From Metopolophium dirhodum (taxonomy: Eukaryota > Arthropoda > Insecta > Hemiptera > Aphididae): a stretch of DNA of 64,000 nucleotides. The stretch is taken from NCBI RefSeq assembly GCF_019925205.1, contig NW_026869907.1, positions 394,648 through 458,647 of the forward strand, written 5' to 3'. A program made the translations under genes and the position numbers. Shown here in pieces: positions 39,662 through 52,718 of this stretch (within the stretch, counting starts at the first letter, position 1; each line of letters begins with the position of its first letter). A model generated the notes under the pieces. That model saw only the letters and a list, made by a program, of their open reading frames with translations. It was not told the origin of the DNA and made no database searches.

Positions 39662-41543
39662 GCGCCACCACCACTGCTACCACCATCTGGTGACTTTTCG
39701 TATACCATGGTGGTGGCGACGTGTAATAAAAACTCGCGCCGACTAAAAAACCATAATATAATTGCCCAAGACGAAGAATTTATTTGTTTTGTCTTCGTTT
39801 ACCACACACAAATAAATGATTATAATAATTATTACTTCTGTTGTTTATAATAATATAATGTTATCATTGTGATCATAAGACGATCGTGACGATGCCGACG
39901 ACGGACAACTTCGACGGCGAATGCGTGTGTACGATCATAGTCCTACAACGAAATCACACGTGAAAATCTAATTTTATTTACGCTCGTCGACTATATATAT
40001 GTACCTACCAACGGCATATAATCGACCCATTCGCTTTATTTTTATTTTATATTTCCATTATTTTTTATATAAGAAAAGGAATTGCTGTTGTTCTTTCGTC
40101 CTACCAGTTGTTACGCTGAAACCTGCACAATAAAAGAATCCCCTCCTTTCTCTTTTTCTTTTGCGAATTCCCATATAGAAAATAAAATTTCATCACTTTA
40201 ACACTGCCGTAGCACGCTATACGCACTTTACAAAAAAGTCAGAAAATGATTATGGCTTTGAGTTTGCGTAAGACCGTCACAATGCGTTTACGTACCACAC
40301 CGTACGTAAAATGAACCCTGCTATTGGTCAATGAAAATATTACGAAATATTAATGTATGACCACCACCGACTGACGACGAGCCGACTTGGCAGACCGAAG
40401 CCATGCGTTGCGAATATAGGTCTACAGAAATTCAAAAAGTTTTTAATATTAATCTTTATTAATTATTTGATGATAATAAATGTCAACGGGAAACATAAAA
40501 AAAGCAAAAAACGCTCTTTTAAAAAAAAATTATATATTTAACCACGCCGCAAATGCAATCAATAAGTTCTACTGAAAAATATGTTGCAGCTTATGCATTA
40601 TATTATTTATTATTGTTACGATGACTTGTATAAATGAAAAATTGCTTTTTTATTTTATTTAATATACCAACACAGTTAACATGTTGATAAGTTATTTATT
40701 AAAATAATATGCTGTTGGTGTGTGTTTCAGAAGTCCCGAAATTAATATCGATACAATTTGACCAGTAAAAATCGTGGGTGGATGGGTATATGTGGGAATA
40801 ATTAAATTTATTATTAATAGACTTATTGTTAAGAGTTATGAGTTTATGGCGAATAAAATTTGTCATCCTACTATGTCATTTCACGAAATATTATATTCTT
40901 TTGCGGTGCTAATGATTGTTGGGTGAATAGTTTTTATAAATTAAACCAGTTGGTAAAATATAATGTAGCGTCCTCGCCATCGTTGTCTTCTGTTATATTA
41001 TCTAACTAAAATTTCAAGCTTGTCAGTTGTCTAGTACTGAAGTGGGTATACCCATACGAAAATTGCGTTAATAAAGAGCTTAAAGTTTTTAAGTGCTTTT
41101 GTTACTATTGCGCGGTTCATTAAGATGATTTATTTTCAAAACCTGAAGTTATTAAAACAACAAGTTAAAGTATGCATAAATATTTAATTGTTTAGTATTT
41201 TCTTAAAACATTTTTTTTTAAACAACTATGATTACCAACATGGTATGATTGCTTCGTTCCCATTAAAATTAAGGAATATTTAACCTTAAATAGTTTTAAA
41301 CTTAAATGTTGTGAATACGTACTTTTGAGTATTATCAATGTACATCCAATATTTTACGAAGAATATTTCGTATTTATTAATTAAATCTAACTTGACATTG
41401 TATCCATGTTATCGTATTTACCTAACCTATATGTATTTCATTTTTTACGCATAGTAGAAATGTATTAGAAACATAACCATAATTTACCTAAAAATAAGAT
41501 TAAAAAAATATATATTTATGTAAACTATTAATTACTTAACTAA

Positions 41544-41583
<40 letters not shown>
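41544..41583. repeat. (TTA)n microsatellite
   Basis: About 13 uninterrupted units. An asparagine run on the minus strand is produced by it and is not a gene. Confidence 0.95.
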
Positions 41584-42212
41584 TGATTTTCTTAATAAGA
41601 AATATTTGTTGTTCCATATTTCATCAAAATGATATAATATATTTGTTAATAAACATACAATTAATTCTATTATTAAACAATAATTTTTATAATCTATTTT
41701 TTCTAACAAATATTTTTCTAACAAATTAAAATAGGTAGGGATTAAATTTGGGTGAAAATATATTTGAAGTGTTGAAAAAAAAAGCACTGCATATTATAAG
41801 AAAAATAAATTTTTTATAATTTGCGTTCAAACTATGGATACAAAAATATACCTACTAAAATTAATATTATAATTTATTATATTGGGGTATGCTATATACA
41901 GGCAAGTCTATAAAACTGAGTTTAAAAATATGTAAAAATGAATTACTAGTAAAAATGTTGATTCCAGGTTTTTAACGAAGAATGATAAATATATTTTTGA
42001 ACGGAAATTTTGTTTTGTGTGAGATGCATTAATATTGCACAATATGGTGATTCGATTTGGAAGAGAATCATTGTTGTGTACTACATAATCATTTCTGCAA
42101 TCCATTTTAAAAATGCTATAAATTTTTCTGAAAAACTCATTTGACATGTTGTCCTTGGAATTGTCCACGAATAAGTTTGTCTATAAATGGTGCAGCCCTA
42201 CATCCCTTGTAT

Positions 42213-42220
<8 letters not shown>

Positions 42221-42277
<57 letters not shown>
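42221..42277. repeat. (GT)n microsatellite
   Basis: About 28 uninterrupted GT units. The Cys/Val and His/Thr open frames across it are artefacts. Confidence 0.95.
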
Positions 42278-42281
<4 letters not shown>

Positions 42282-45200
42282 AATTTGTGAGTACATATTT
42301 TAATGGATTGTCTCCAATATATTTCTTGCATCAGTCCATCAGTTGAGTGCTGAAGACGGCGATAGCGCTAAAGGTACAAAAGTACAATAATATCGGGTAT
42401 GCCATATAATAATATGATTGTTAGCTTGAGTATGCGATGACATGACATTAAATCCGGTTTTTACCTTTAGTAAAGTAAAAAGTATAAATCGAAATTTTAA
42501 TTTATTTTAATCATAATATCCGAATCACATTTGGTTGTTTCAAAATTCGTAAAAAATTGACATGCTGACCAAATTATTTTTTCTAAAGTGAAATGGTTTA
42601 AATTCTTATCATTTTTATAATTATTAATTGAATGTTACACGTTACTTACAAAAAAAAAAATAAAAATATTGTCATTGACTATCCAACATGTCCTCAAACT
42701 CACTCCAACGAAAAATATATTATTTTGTTATCAAATTATTTAGCACGTAATCAGTAAGAATATTCATGAAATATATCACAATTTTCACGCATTTGACAAC
42801 ATAACGTATCTCCATCCCCATTTGCACAACTGGTTCCAATACTTTAAAATTACCTTTTGGCTACCAAAATATTTGCCCATCTAGCGAAACCACAGCGAAG
42901 CGTGTCTGAGACAGGCACGTCACCTCATCCACTATGGCAATTGGCAATAGAGGTATAGACATCAATCCGGGTTGCGGCTAGGGGAGGACCTGCCCCCCCT
43001 CAATATTTTGCTGAATATTGAATAAGCGCCTACTAACATCAACGTAAAAATTGGGGGGGGAGTAGTTCCCCAGCTCGAAGCTGTTGCACTTTGGTCCACC
43101 AACCCGTCGTTTGGTGGTTAATTCATAATTTTAGGTTTAAAAAAAATAATCGGTACTATTATAAGTCTTTTATTAAAAACCGAAGTACTAACTGTATTTA
43201 AAAATAATATTATAAATATATGTATATTGAATTCATTCTACTTCTGAAAATCAAAACGCTATTTAAAACGCTTGTATTTTATATAAAAAGTAAATAAAGA
43301 CGACAGAAAGATTTTGATATAGGAAATAAATAACATTATTTTATTGTACACTAGAAGTAAAACTATTTAATGTTGTGATATACTGCTTTATAATAGTTAA
43401 ACAAATCATCAACAAAGTGAGTCTAAATTCTAAACTTTAAAATCTAAAGTATATTATAATGTTATTATTGTTTCTTACATAATTTGCATTATTGATCAAT
43501 AGTTTAGTTAAAATAATTAGGTAAGTAAAATATGATTAAAATGAATAACTATAAAATAAAAAAATTTCAATAAATAAATTATCACTTATAATATCACCTA
43601 TTTATGATACGATAAGACAATAACCAACTTTGAAATTTAATTTGTATATTGCGTGGAAATCGTGGAAAAAAATATACAACAACCTTTAAAACTAAATGTT
43701 ATTTTTAATATTCAAGTAACCGAACTGGTAAAGTTTGTTATGGATTTTTTTTTCTTTGAATACTTGTTGTTTTCAACTTTTCCTAAAGATTTCGAATTTA
43801 CCTCTTTTCTTTTTTTTTCATTCTCAACAACTAGGTACAAACACATTAAACATACACGAAGACGTTGGCACATCTGCAGTTGTTCTTTCATGTTGAAACA
43901 ACTTCTGAGGCTTTGTTCCATTTCACACCTGCTCTGGCTAAAAATATTTCCAAATCGGTCGGTTCAAGTAGAAATGTTAAAATATACATAAGAGCTTTTA
44001 TTCGTATTTTTCAAGCTTTAGTATTTTCTGGAATTATAGAGTTAATATTGTAATATCACTGTTACTCTTTCTTTGTACGAAAGCTCTTTATCTAATCAAA
44101 TAAGAAACAAGTTTTGTATACACTTATTTTCATTCCGCCCAAACTACTATAAATAGTGAAAAGGAGTCCTCCGGTTCGTTTTATAAATACACTTACACAC
44201 ATAGATTTATATTTTATTTGTTCTCATCGTATAATTTACAGTTTTAAATAATATGCATATGGTATGTATAACAGTAGGTATTTTTTTACTAACAATACAG
44301 TCTTAATCTTTCGACCTTATCACCAGTCAAAAATAATTTCAAATCAATAGAATCAAAAATAAAATTCATGAACCTTGAAGTATTTTTTACTATAATATGT
44401 TAAATATTACCCAAACTGTCATGGATAGATTATGATTTATTACTCATCCATTTCTAGAACTCATATTATTTATTTACGAATTACATTAATTATAGCAATA
44501 CGGTAATCGTTTATTTCCTCGTTATTTTCATATAAAAAAGAAAACTAGCCTTAAATCTACTTATTCTGACTGTGAAAAAAAACAATGTAGGTGGGCGAAG
44601 AACATTACAGTTTACATTGATATTGATAATATTATTTACTATTCGATTATAATATTAAGAAACCCAGTGGGAATTTTGTAGGGGGGCGTGGGTGGGTCTC
44701 CCTTTTCTTGGCCTGTATGCATATTTAACTTTGTAGGAAGTATAATGGTTACCTAGCTTAGTCACATTTAATATTTATAACTAGGATGGTACGTTATCCA
44801 CAAATAATAACTTTTTATTTTCGACGAAACGTCGTTATCGTATTAGTCGCATACCTACTGACTTAATATAGCAATAAATAATAATAGGTCTGTAAATAGT
44901 TGAATATCTATAGAAAAATAACTAAACGCAATTAAACCGATATAAAAGCATATTATCTGTTTCAGTTATGTTCAAAACACAATTTCACGAAAAAAATAAA
45001 TCCAATATTTAATTCACTTGATTTTTAATACAAACTATATTACGTTTTCTGTACATTTCTTCAAAATGTCAACAAAGTTTCCTAGTATTTTAAAGTATAT
45101 AAGTAAAATAGGAACCTGTTATTAGTACTGTTAAGCGACAATAACTTTAGCATAAATATTATTTAACGAGCGTAAAAAATTAATAATTTATATTTCCAAT

Positions 45201-45295
45201 CAATATGTCTTATGCCATTATTATACATATATGTCGTATAGATAACGATTGACGAATAATATAGTAATATATTTGAAATCCTAAACGTGTTTCAG

Positions 45296-45506
45296 GTATC
45301 GTGGATACGACATCGGGACATACATCTTCTCACTGCGGGGAGGTACACATATACAAGTGACCAACGGTTCGAAGCCATTCATGAACCGCATTCAGAAAAC
45401 TGGTCGTTAAGGATAAAATATCCGCAAAAAAAAGATTCTGGTATATATGAATGCCAGATAAGTACAACTCCGCCCATAGGTCATCCTGTATACTTAACTG
45501 TGTTAG
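45296..45506 (+). CDS. dpr-like gene, internal exon: second half of Ig domain 1
   Basis: This 211-nt exon encodes the rest of Ig domain 1 of the Dpr-like protein begun at 6333. The acceptor GTGTTTCAG precedes it and the donor GTAAGT follows. It starts in phase 0 and leaves one base (G) of the next codon, so the next intron is phase 1. The 70 residues start VSWIRHRDIHLL (core Ig tryptophan at residue 3), pass through YTSDQRF and ENWSLRIKYP, and contain the DSGIYEC signature with the second Ig cysteine at residue 53. They end QISTTPPIGHPVYLTVL. An NWS sequon is present. RHRDIHLL and STTPPIGH fit the Dpr8/9/21 subgroup. An upstream in-frame ATG at 45287 lies in the intron and is not the real start. 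Ig2 and the C-terminus are expected downstream, outside the window. Confidence 0.96.
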
Positions 45507-48500
45507 GTAAGTCGACATTAATCCAATATGGTATGATATAAATTATAAAATATGAAGTGATAGGTACTTAATATTGTCCTCTATATAATTCGCGTAGGAA
45601 ACAATGACTTTAATTACTTTTCATATTAAAACAATAAAATTAATAACGGAGTATATTTAGTGAAAGTTGATTTGAAAACTATGTAAAATACCTATTGTAT
45701 TTTATAAATATATATTAAATAAACAAAATTTCGATAAACCATAATATATTACTCAGAAATGTATACATTATGAAAATCCACTAACAAAGCTCGACAAAAT
45801 TCAATTACAAATTTTAAATTAAGAGAGAAAAGTGAAAACTATTGATTTTCTAATAGTGTAAGTACTCTTTTTATATTTATTTTTGTACTTTTTGGCACCT
45901 ACCATGTTTTAGTTGTGATATAATATGCTGTATACTGTATAATTTTCTACCGATAGAAAATTGGATTCCAAATCATTTAGATAATAGTTTACCTATACAG
46001 TTTAAAATATATAGTTTTTAATATATTTATTTTTATTTATCAAACATTCAAACATAATAATTGAAAGTTAATTTTAACATTGGTAAACGAACATACTTAT
46101 TGAATACGATATGAAATCAAGTTTTAAAATTACGTTATTCTATTTTTATATTTTTAACATTCCTACAACAATATGATTTATTCATAAAAAAATCATTTAA
46201 TACACAATAATTAATTGTTGACGAATTAATCAATCATATTATTACATTAAACACACCATCTATAATGTGTCCAACTATCAAAATAATAACTGTATTTACA
46301 GAATAAAATATTTTACATTTATTTATTTTTGTCAAACCAAATATTTTGAGTAATTTACCTGTAATGCTATTATTGATAGGCAGATGAATTAAAAATAAAA
46401 ATGACTATTGAATTGTATAGTGCAAAAGCATAATAATTATACTATGCTAGTTACTTGTAGCAAGTAAATAATTAAGTTGAATTTATGATAACAAATTTCG
46501 GCTTAAATTAAAACGACTAAAAATAATATTTCTATGCTATCATAAAAACAAATAGCTTATAAATATGAATATTACTTTTAAGAATTTGTTGCAAAGTCAT
46601 AATAATCACAATTTTTATACTCTAAAAACTTTTATTATTAACTTACTTAAATTAACACTAAGAGTTCAATAGAAAACTCGTTTACGAAAAAACATAACTG
46701 CTGAACTGACTATTCTAAATTAATAGCATTATAACTTTTGAATACGCGATAAGTACTGCGAGTACGCATAATAAAACGTAATGCAATAATATAATGTATT
46801 ATTTAGCATGAATTAATATTATTATACATACTATTTAACATAATTATGGTCAATTCATGGAAGCTGTTTGCATGTATTTTATTTGACTTGCTTTTTTTTA
46901 AAATACCATTTGTACAACATATTCTAACGTTCATAATATTGGCGTTGAGAAAAAAATATCGATTAATCACTGTTTTAATTTATTAATAAAAACCATTAAA
47001 AGCTGGTACCCCGTCAATAAAATATATTGCTCTCTAAATTCCGAATAAAAATGTGTTGATCGACTTGCGCATTATTGTGGATGAATGTTAGACCTATTCT
47101 CTACATACCTATTGACAATAATTTAATGTGACTTTTCGATCAATTCGTGGTTATAATATATACCATTCGCGATAGTATGTTGATCGGTTGAAGAAACCCC
47201 TACTGGTCTGAATAGTAAGCATTGTATAATACAGTTTAGTCATCGGTATTCCTTTTCTATCTACAAGTACTAACCTAGAAAATAAATGACGCGTTAATAA
47301 TATTGAATATATATATATATTATGTATGTATATAGTATGTAATATAAATAATAAATATATATAAATGTAACACATACACTACTGTGACTTGCTCAATAAC
47401 GAGGTACCTACACTCGACACCTACGGCAAGGCTAGATACCTACTCTTCTTATTTTTTGTATACCTACATATTATTATATTTGACTCAAAATACTCGTCGT
47501 CACTGTTTACTACGTACTATTACTGTGTTTTTGAAAAGGAAATCTATCAATTACACGATAAGTTATAGATATAATTAGGTATTTAGATGTTGAATGAAAT
47601 GAACAATGTATTATATTTTTATGACATAATAATAAAATATGTATTTCGTGCATTAGTCCCGAGTGTAGGAACTGTGTTACTATAGTGATTTTTCTTTTCA
47701 TATTATACCGTGTACAGATTTAAGGTGAAATTATTATTCCAGACGTTTCGAGTTAATGAATATATCGATTACGCATTTAGTTTGGTGTCTTAAAAAAGTT
47801 ATGTTTCATTTTCTTTCAGTAATGTATTTGAGCATAAATTAATTTTTAATACAAAACGCTTTCAAATAAAATAGTACACACATCATTGTAAAATCAATAA
47901 ATTTATCGCTCCGCTTGGGATCTAATAAAAACAAAATTAACTTTTCTGATGATTTAAAAAATAATTTTCTACGAATTTATAACGTTTTTTCTACCTGCGT
48001 AAAACAAACCTATTTAATATTATATGGGTATAAAATAAATAAAAAATATATTATATTAAAAAACGTATATTGGTGTTTCAATTATAGTTTAATAATAATA
48101 TTACAGCAGATTATAGTTCGAGTAATATCGGAAAAATATATATTAAATATTTCAATTATGTTAACAAACCCTACATCATAAAACTATATATTTGTACAAT
48201 GTTGAATCGTGCATTTTTTTTCGTAAAAATCTATATTATGGTCGTTTAAAACGTCTCTACGAAAATACACACTCTCAGTGGATTATCAAAATATCCTGCG
48301 ACACAATAGAAATAACAAACGATTCTCGGCATTTAAATAAATTAAATCATTGCGACGGTTCTAGATATTATGGACGTCGATATGAATAAGTATGTATAGT
48401 GACATGAAAACACAAGCACGGAAGGGGAAACAAGTTGAATGTAAATTAGGAGACCCCCGTTATCCGATTAAACAAACTGCGTGCGAGTCAGTATTATCGT

Positions 48501-49490
48501 ATGGGGACACACGACCGTGACTCGGATCCTCGGAAAACTTTTTTTTACGTTATATCTTTTTTTTTTTTTTTCACTAGATAAATTTGCATGTGACGATATA
48601 ACCTGGTCTCGTGGGATGAAGTAAAAAATGCGATGCGAAAAAAAGTTTTCTTTGGTTTAATGTAACCAATAAATCTGACGACAACCTATGGGTGAGCGGG
48701 GCCTTTCAACGAAAAAAATGATCATTCACAATCATTCACAAAATTATTTTCGTTAAATAACTTTTAGGTGGTGCCTAATTAGTATATTTATATAATATAT
48801 TAAAAAATATCGGCACGTATAACTACTCAAGCTCAACGACATGCTAATTTTCTAACTAGAATGCGAAAATAGACGATATGGAATATAAAGAATTTTATTA
48901 ATATTATTGAAATATAAGAAACATAAACTATTAACTTCAAGAGTGGTAATGTAGTGAGATCAGTTTCACTGTTTTATATGTATGTACACTATTGGTATAG
49001 TTTGTTATTTAGTTATGTACCTATAGACTCAGTTATGAAATATGATAAATATGAATGGAAGTTAATTCAATAAGCCCTACATTACGTGTTCTAGGTAAGG
49101 ACAGTGAATATTACTCAAACTATTTAAATTATACGTGACAATTAATGTACTATTATGGATGAAATGCGTAGGTAGTAAATTTAAATTCGACTTTTGTTGA
49201 CCTTTTTCATGAATGTGTTTTTCCGGCATTAGGTTACCATACAAATATACAATGGACGGCCATACAATTTTAATATAGTAAACGCGGGTAACAAGAAAAA
49301 AACAGATTTCAGAGCAACTTGAGCAGACAAAATAATTTATATTTACTATGATAAATACTGTAAACAATCTTGGTGACGATATCTACAACTTAACTATATT
49401 ACGAAATATGGATCCGGGGGTTCAGCACCTCTAAATAACTTTATCGACCTCCAATTATTATAGCTAGGTACCTATAATAGAATTGTATAA
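45507..49490 (+). other. Downstream intron of the dpr-like gene, first part
   Basis: The sequence after the GTAAGT donor is AT-rich. Apart from a fragment of the main repeat family at 47876-47924, I see nothing. I looked for the Ig2 exon (expected with an EPVT-like start and a TINLTC-like cysteine motif) here and through the rest of the window and did not find it. Confidence 0.6.
47876..47924 (+). mobile_element. Right-end fragment of the ACGATTCTGAGCG family
   Basis: CATCATTGTAAAATCAATA followed by CGCTCCGCTTGGGATCTAA matches the right terminus of the copies at 34.3 and 38.4 kb with several changes. The rest of the element is absent, so this is a truncated remnant. Confidence 0.65.
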
Positions 49491-49492
49491 TA

Positions 49493-50240
49493 CAGTGAAA
49501 CTTCCATATAACGAACTTCCATTTAACGAAATTTTCTGTTTAACGAAATATTTTTAAGAACTATGACCTTCATTGTTAATTACACGTAAATTTATCTCCA
49601 AATAACGAATCTAATGTTTCTATATAACGAAATAATTATTCGATAAAAACCAGTTTTTGTAAATGTTGTCACTATCAAATTGATATTTTATGTCATAGTT
49701 CTAAAATTGTACATGAACAATGTACCCGATAAAGATAAGACACCGAAAGGTAGGCAAACTGATAATTTTATTTGTGTATAATTGTACTGCTAATCCTCGT
49801 ACCTTATCTACAAAGTTAAAATCTGTAACGCTTGCATATTTTCCCCCAAATACAACAAGTAAGCTCCAACCAATTATGGTTCCAACCAATCTTGAACAGA
49901 GAACAACAATTACTCTGCGAGATTGTATTTCTGAGGTATCGAAAGCTTGGAGAAGTGATGTAACGTCCGAAACAATAAAAAAATGTTTTTTCAAAGCTGG
50001 ATTTACAAATGAAAATATTGAAACCGATATTGAAATACCAGATGTACAACGACAATGGGAGTTAGTTCACTGCGATGGCGTTACTTTAGAAGAGTATTTG
50101 AAAATTGATGAAGATATCGCCGTATATGAATCACCTACTGAAGAAAGTATTGTAAAAAGCGTAATTCTATTTAACAAATTCCTCTATATAACGAATTTTT
50201 TTTGCTGCTTATTCGACTTCGTTATATGGAAGTTTCACTG
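49493..50240 (+). mobile_element. Deleted Tigger/pogo-type DNA transposon (748 bp)
   Basis: Perfect 23-bp terminal inverted repeats (49493-49515 and 50218-50240, beginning CAGTGAAACTTCCATATAAC) are flanked by TA on each side, the target duplication of the Tc1/mariner-pogo superfamily. Further ATAACGAA motifs recur just inside the ends. Only the C-terminal part of a transposase remains. The DNA-binding half and most of the catalytic domain are deleted, so the element is non-autonomous. The perfect ends suggest the insertion is not very old. Confidence 0.93.
49720..50240 (+). pseudogene. Tigger/pogo transposase, C-terminal remnant
   Basis: The open frame keeps the region around the second catalytic aspartate and the downstream Tigger signature FPPNTTSKLQP (about residues 41-51 of the frame), then a C-terminal tail including ETIKKCFFKAGF. 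Family members have VDNC at the second catalytic position; here it reads VYNC (codon TAT at 49777-49779), so the metal-binding aspartate is lost. After LQP the expected MDQG-type continuation is replaced by IMVPTNLEQ, another sign of decay or rearrangement. The frame runs past the element end to a stop at 50263-50265. The N-terminal HTH/CENPB domains and first aspartate are absent. No activity is expected, although the product might act as a dominant fragment if expressed. Confidence 0.85.
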
Positions 50241-50615
50241 TATTTATATTACACTTATATATTGAATGTATAATATGTATAGGTATTGGTACAACCTCAT
50301 TATATTATTATGATCATCGAATAATATTATTTTTCACTACTGTCAGGGTAGACTGAGATTGATAAAAACAAAAAAAAAAATAACAATATTTTATATTATT
50401 ATGTTGTTGTTTTATTCTTCCGTTCAAGTGTACAAACACTTTACCAATTACCGAGAGCATTTCGGCCATAATTTTAGTTCACAAAACAGTCGATTAAACT
50501 ACAAAATATTTGTAATTCAGATTCGATATTCTCGGGATATTAGCTAGTGTATTACAACAATAAACCGTGATAATAACTCTGTTATTTGTTACGGCCATGG
50601 ACCGGCATAGGCCGA

Positions 50616-50804
50616 ACAACTAGACAGCCGTCTCCTTCTTCCCGTCGACTTAGGCCGCCATTCAAAAGCAGGCGATGTTTACAAGACAATGTTATCACAG
50701 CATAATATATATTATGTAAAATAAACGTAAACATTTCCTGCTCCATAATTGGCCGACTTCAACATTGGTCACAACCGCAGTATTTAAGACGGCCATCTAG
50801 TTGT
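50616..50804. repeat. Inverted repeat with 18-bp arms
   Basis: ACAACTAGACAGCCGTCT at 50616-50633 pairs with AGACGGCCATCTAGTTGT at 50787-50804, with two mismatches, separated by about 150 bp. The interior is GC-richer than the flanks and includes TATTTAAG just before the right arm. It may be a small MITE or a foldable regulatory element; no target duplication was identified. Confidence 0.5.
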
Positions 50805-51040
50805 TGTATAATTATAATATATTATTATCTATGGTCACGGCATAAAATAACATTGATTTTGACGTCTTGCATAATCGGTTTTCGCGAAACGACTTAAATG
50901 AATATCCGGTCGATGTATGAAAACACACCGAGCTGCTGATGCGAGCATTAATTATTTGATCGGTTTATTTCGACTCGCGCAATATTACACGCACGAAAAC
51001 TGTAATCGTGGATTTAATGTCGCTAAAATAACGGATTTTG

Positions 51041-51041
<1 letters not shown>

Positions 51042-51079
<38 letters not shown>
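51042..51079. repeat. (CA)n microsatellite
   Basis: About 19 uninterrupted CA units, continuing as interrupted AAACACACA. Confidence 0.95.
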
Positions 51080-51086
<7 letters not shown>

Positions 51087-51149
51087 ACAAACATATACAT
51101 GCCCATACATCCGATGCACCATTACGAACATAATACTATTATAATAACA

Positions 51150-51790
51150 CCGATATCGTAGCTATTTAACCTGCCGCGGGGGCATTACGTCGAGTTGTCG
51201 CGGACAAAAATCAATAGGTAAAACTCCTCCGGCGAGCGGACTGGCGAACGCATGTAGGTATATTAAAAACGGTTTCGAATTACAGCAGGTATGTACCGTA
51301 ATGGACAGTGATATCAGGTACCAATAATATCCAAAACGGTGTTTACAGTGAACAATAACGCGTCGACCCGTTTTCGTATAATGTCGCATCGTATCGCAGC
51401 ACCGCGCCGATGATATACGCGTGTATCGAGAGCACGGGGACACGCGAGCCGGGAAAAATGAAAATATGTAAAAGCCGAGTAAATTCGGTGGAAAATATAA
51501 TAGTAGTATAATGTACCGACTGAAATGAAACCGTTCGTGGCAACGCGACAATGTCAACACTGTATACCTATACCACTGGTGCAGTATTATTATACGTCTC
51601 ATGTGCTGCGTTTCATTTTCACTGCTGCGAGTCTGTCCTCTGTGCGAGCGCGCGTGCAATAATGAATACACCTCGCTTTTCCCCGTTTCGAACGTTAAAA
51701 GAAAATTGCTTCCTCGGTCTTCATATTATATTATATTATACGTATCGCGCTGCAAATGCAGCATTCCGAGCAAGACGAAAATGGTGATAA
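51150..51790. other. CpG-dense intronic island
   Basis: CG dinucleotides are frequent (for example CTGCCGCGGG at 51171 and GCGCGCGTGC near 51650). Long open frames exist on both strands, the longest about 169 codons on the minus strand, but residue composition shows no domain and the frames overlap each other. I treat this as a regulatory or repeat island, not a gene. Confidence 0.3.
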
Positions 51791-52605
51791 TCATATACAT
51801 AATACATCCGAATCGTTTCACGTGGAATGATAATGTTTCGCCGTTTTTTTTTTTTTTTATATATATACTTTGATAGTAATAGGGTTCGTGTATACATCGT
51901 ACGCATTATTATTACTGTACAACACAGAAATAACGAATAATAAATAAAATCGCCTCGTTCAGCAATAAACTATTATTTATTTCGTTCACGTACATGATAC
52001 CTATTGGTGTTACGGTGAGCCCGATGTTTAATTTTTATTAAACGCATGATTTGCGAATCGTTTTAACTATATTATGGACTTGAAACAGAAAAAAAAAGTT
52101 CAACTCGCCCCAGGTGCGATAATTGATCCGATGTGAAAAAATTACTTTAAAATATGGAAAGTTTATTAAAGTTTGTACTTATTATGAAACATGCAAGCAC
52201 GCAGCGAAGATAATAAAATTATGCACGTCCGTTTTTAATTTGAATACAATTATTCGGATCCATTAAGTAGCTAGTAGTTTAAAAGTACTGAATATAATGT
52301 GCAATAAATCAGTGGTGCACTAAGATTTTTTTTTGTTTGGTGAGGCGAGGGGGTGGATTTAATTTAAAAAAATTATATATTTTATGATCACTTGTAAAAT
52401 TCTCAAAAAATAAATTAATGATTTTCACGATTATAAAAACACAGCTGATCACACAACGCCCATTAAAATCATTCATACCAAAGAGATTTAAAATAACAGG
52501 TTCTGAAACAATTGATTGATGTATGTCTCGGTTTTTAATTATAAAAACATCAACATCTTGATACCAAAATACATTCTTTAGTAAAAACAGATTTACTAAC
52601 GTGTT

Positions 52606-52718
52606 CTGAGGTCAAGCATCCGTCAGCGTCGCTAGTTCATGGATAGGTTTCTGGACGAATCCTCACCCCGCATAATGGCAATAGTTGCTAAAACTTAAGA
52701 TCAATAAAAATTAAAAAA
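52606..52718 (+). mobile_element. Second type of 5S-rRNA-like SINE (plus strand)
   Basis: The block from GTCAAGCATCC (52611) to CATGGATAGG lines up without gaps against the 5S rRNA promoter segment GTTAAGCA...TGGATGGG over 37 nt, about two thirds identical, including A-box-like GTCAAGCA and C-box-like TGGATAGG. The downstream body, with CCCGCATAATGGCAATAG and an A-rich end (ATAAAAATTAAAAAAC), differs from the 5S-like elements at 9.2 and 23.1 kb. It appears to be a separate 5S-headed SINE family. Boundaries are approximate. Confidence 0.5.

Larger units (their letters stand above)
6494..45295 (+). other. 38.8-kb phase-0 intron splitting Ig domain 1
   Basis: The intron runs from the donor GTGAGT at 6494 to the acceptor TTTCAG ending at 45295. 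It separates the codons for NRT and VSWIR, so it cuts Ig domain 1 between the first cysteine and the core tryptophan. Both exons are in frame, have consensus splice sites and join into a typical Dpr Ig1 sequence. The intron contains most of the transposons in the window, listed separately. No other recognisable host coding exon was found in it. Confidence 0.9.
38451..45295. other. Intronic DNA with simple repeats
   Basis: No gene recognised. It includes poly-C at 39645-39661, (TTA)n at 41544-41583 and (GT)n at 42221-42277. A fragment around 42960-43090 with runs of G and C (GGGGAGGACCTGCCCCCCCT, then GGGGGGGGAG) looks like a piece of a dispersed repeat but could not be classified. Confidence 0.5.

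Noticed and set aside
41536..41787. Minus-strand open frame with an asparagine run
   Set aside because: The run is the (TTA)n microsatellite; the rest has AT-driven composition.
42137..42346. Cys/Val-rich and His/Thr-rich open frames
   Set aside because: Both are translations of the (GT)n microsatellite.
51162..51671. 169-codon open frame on the minus strand
   Set aside because: It lies in a CpG-dense stretch where stops are rare, overlaps other open frames on both strands, and shows no conserved motif.
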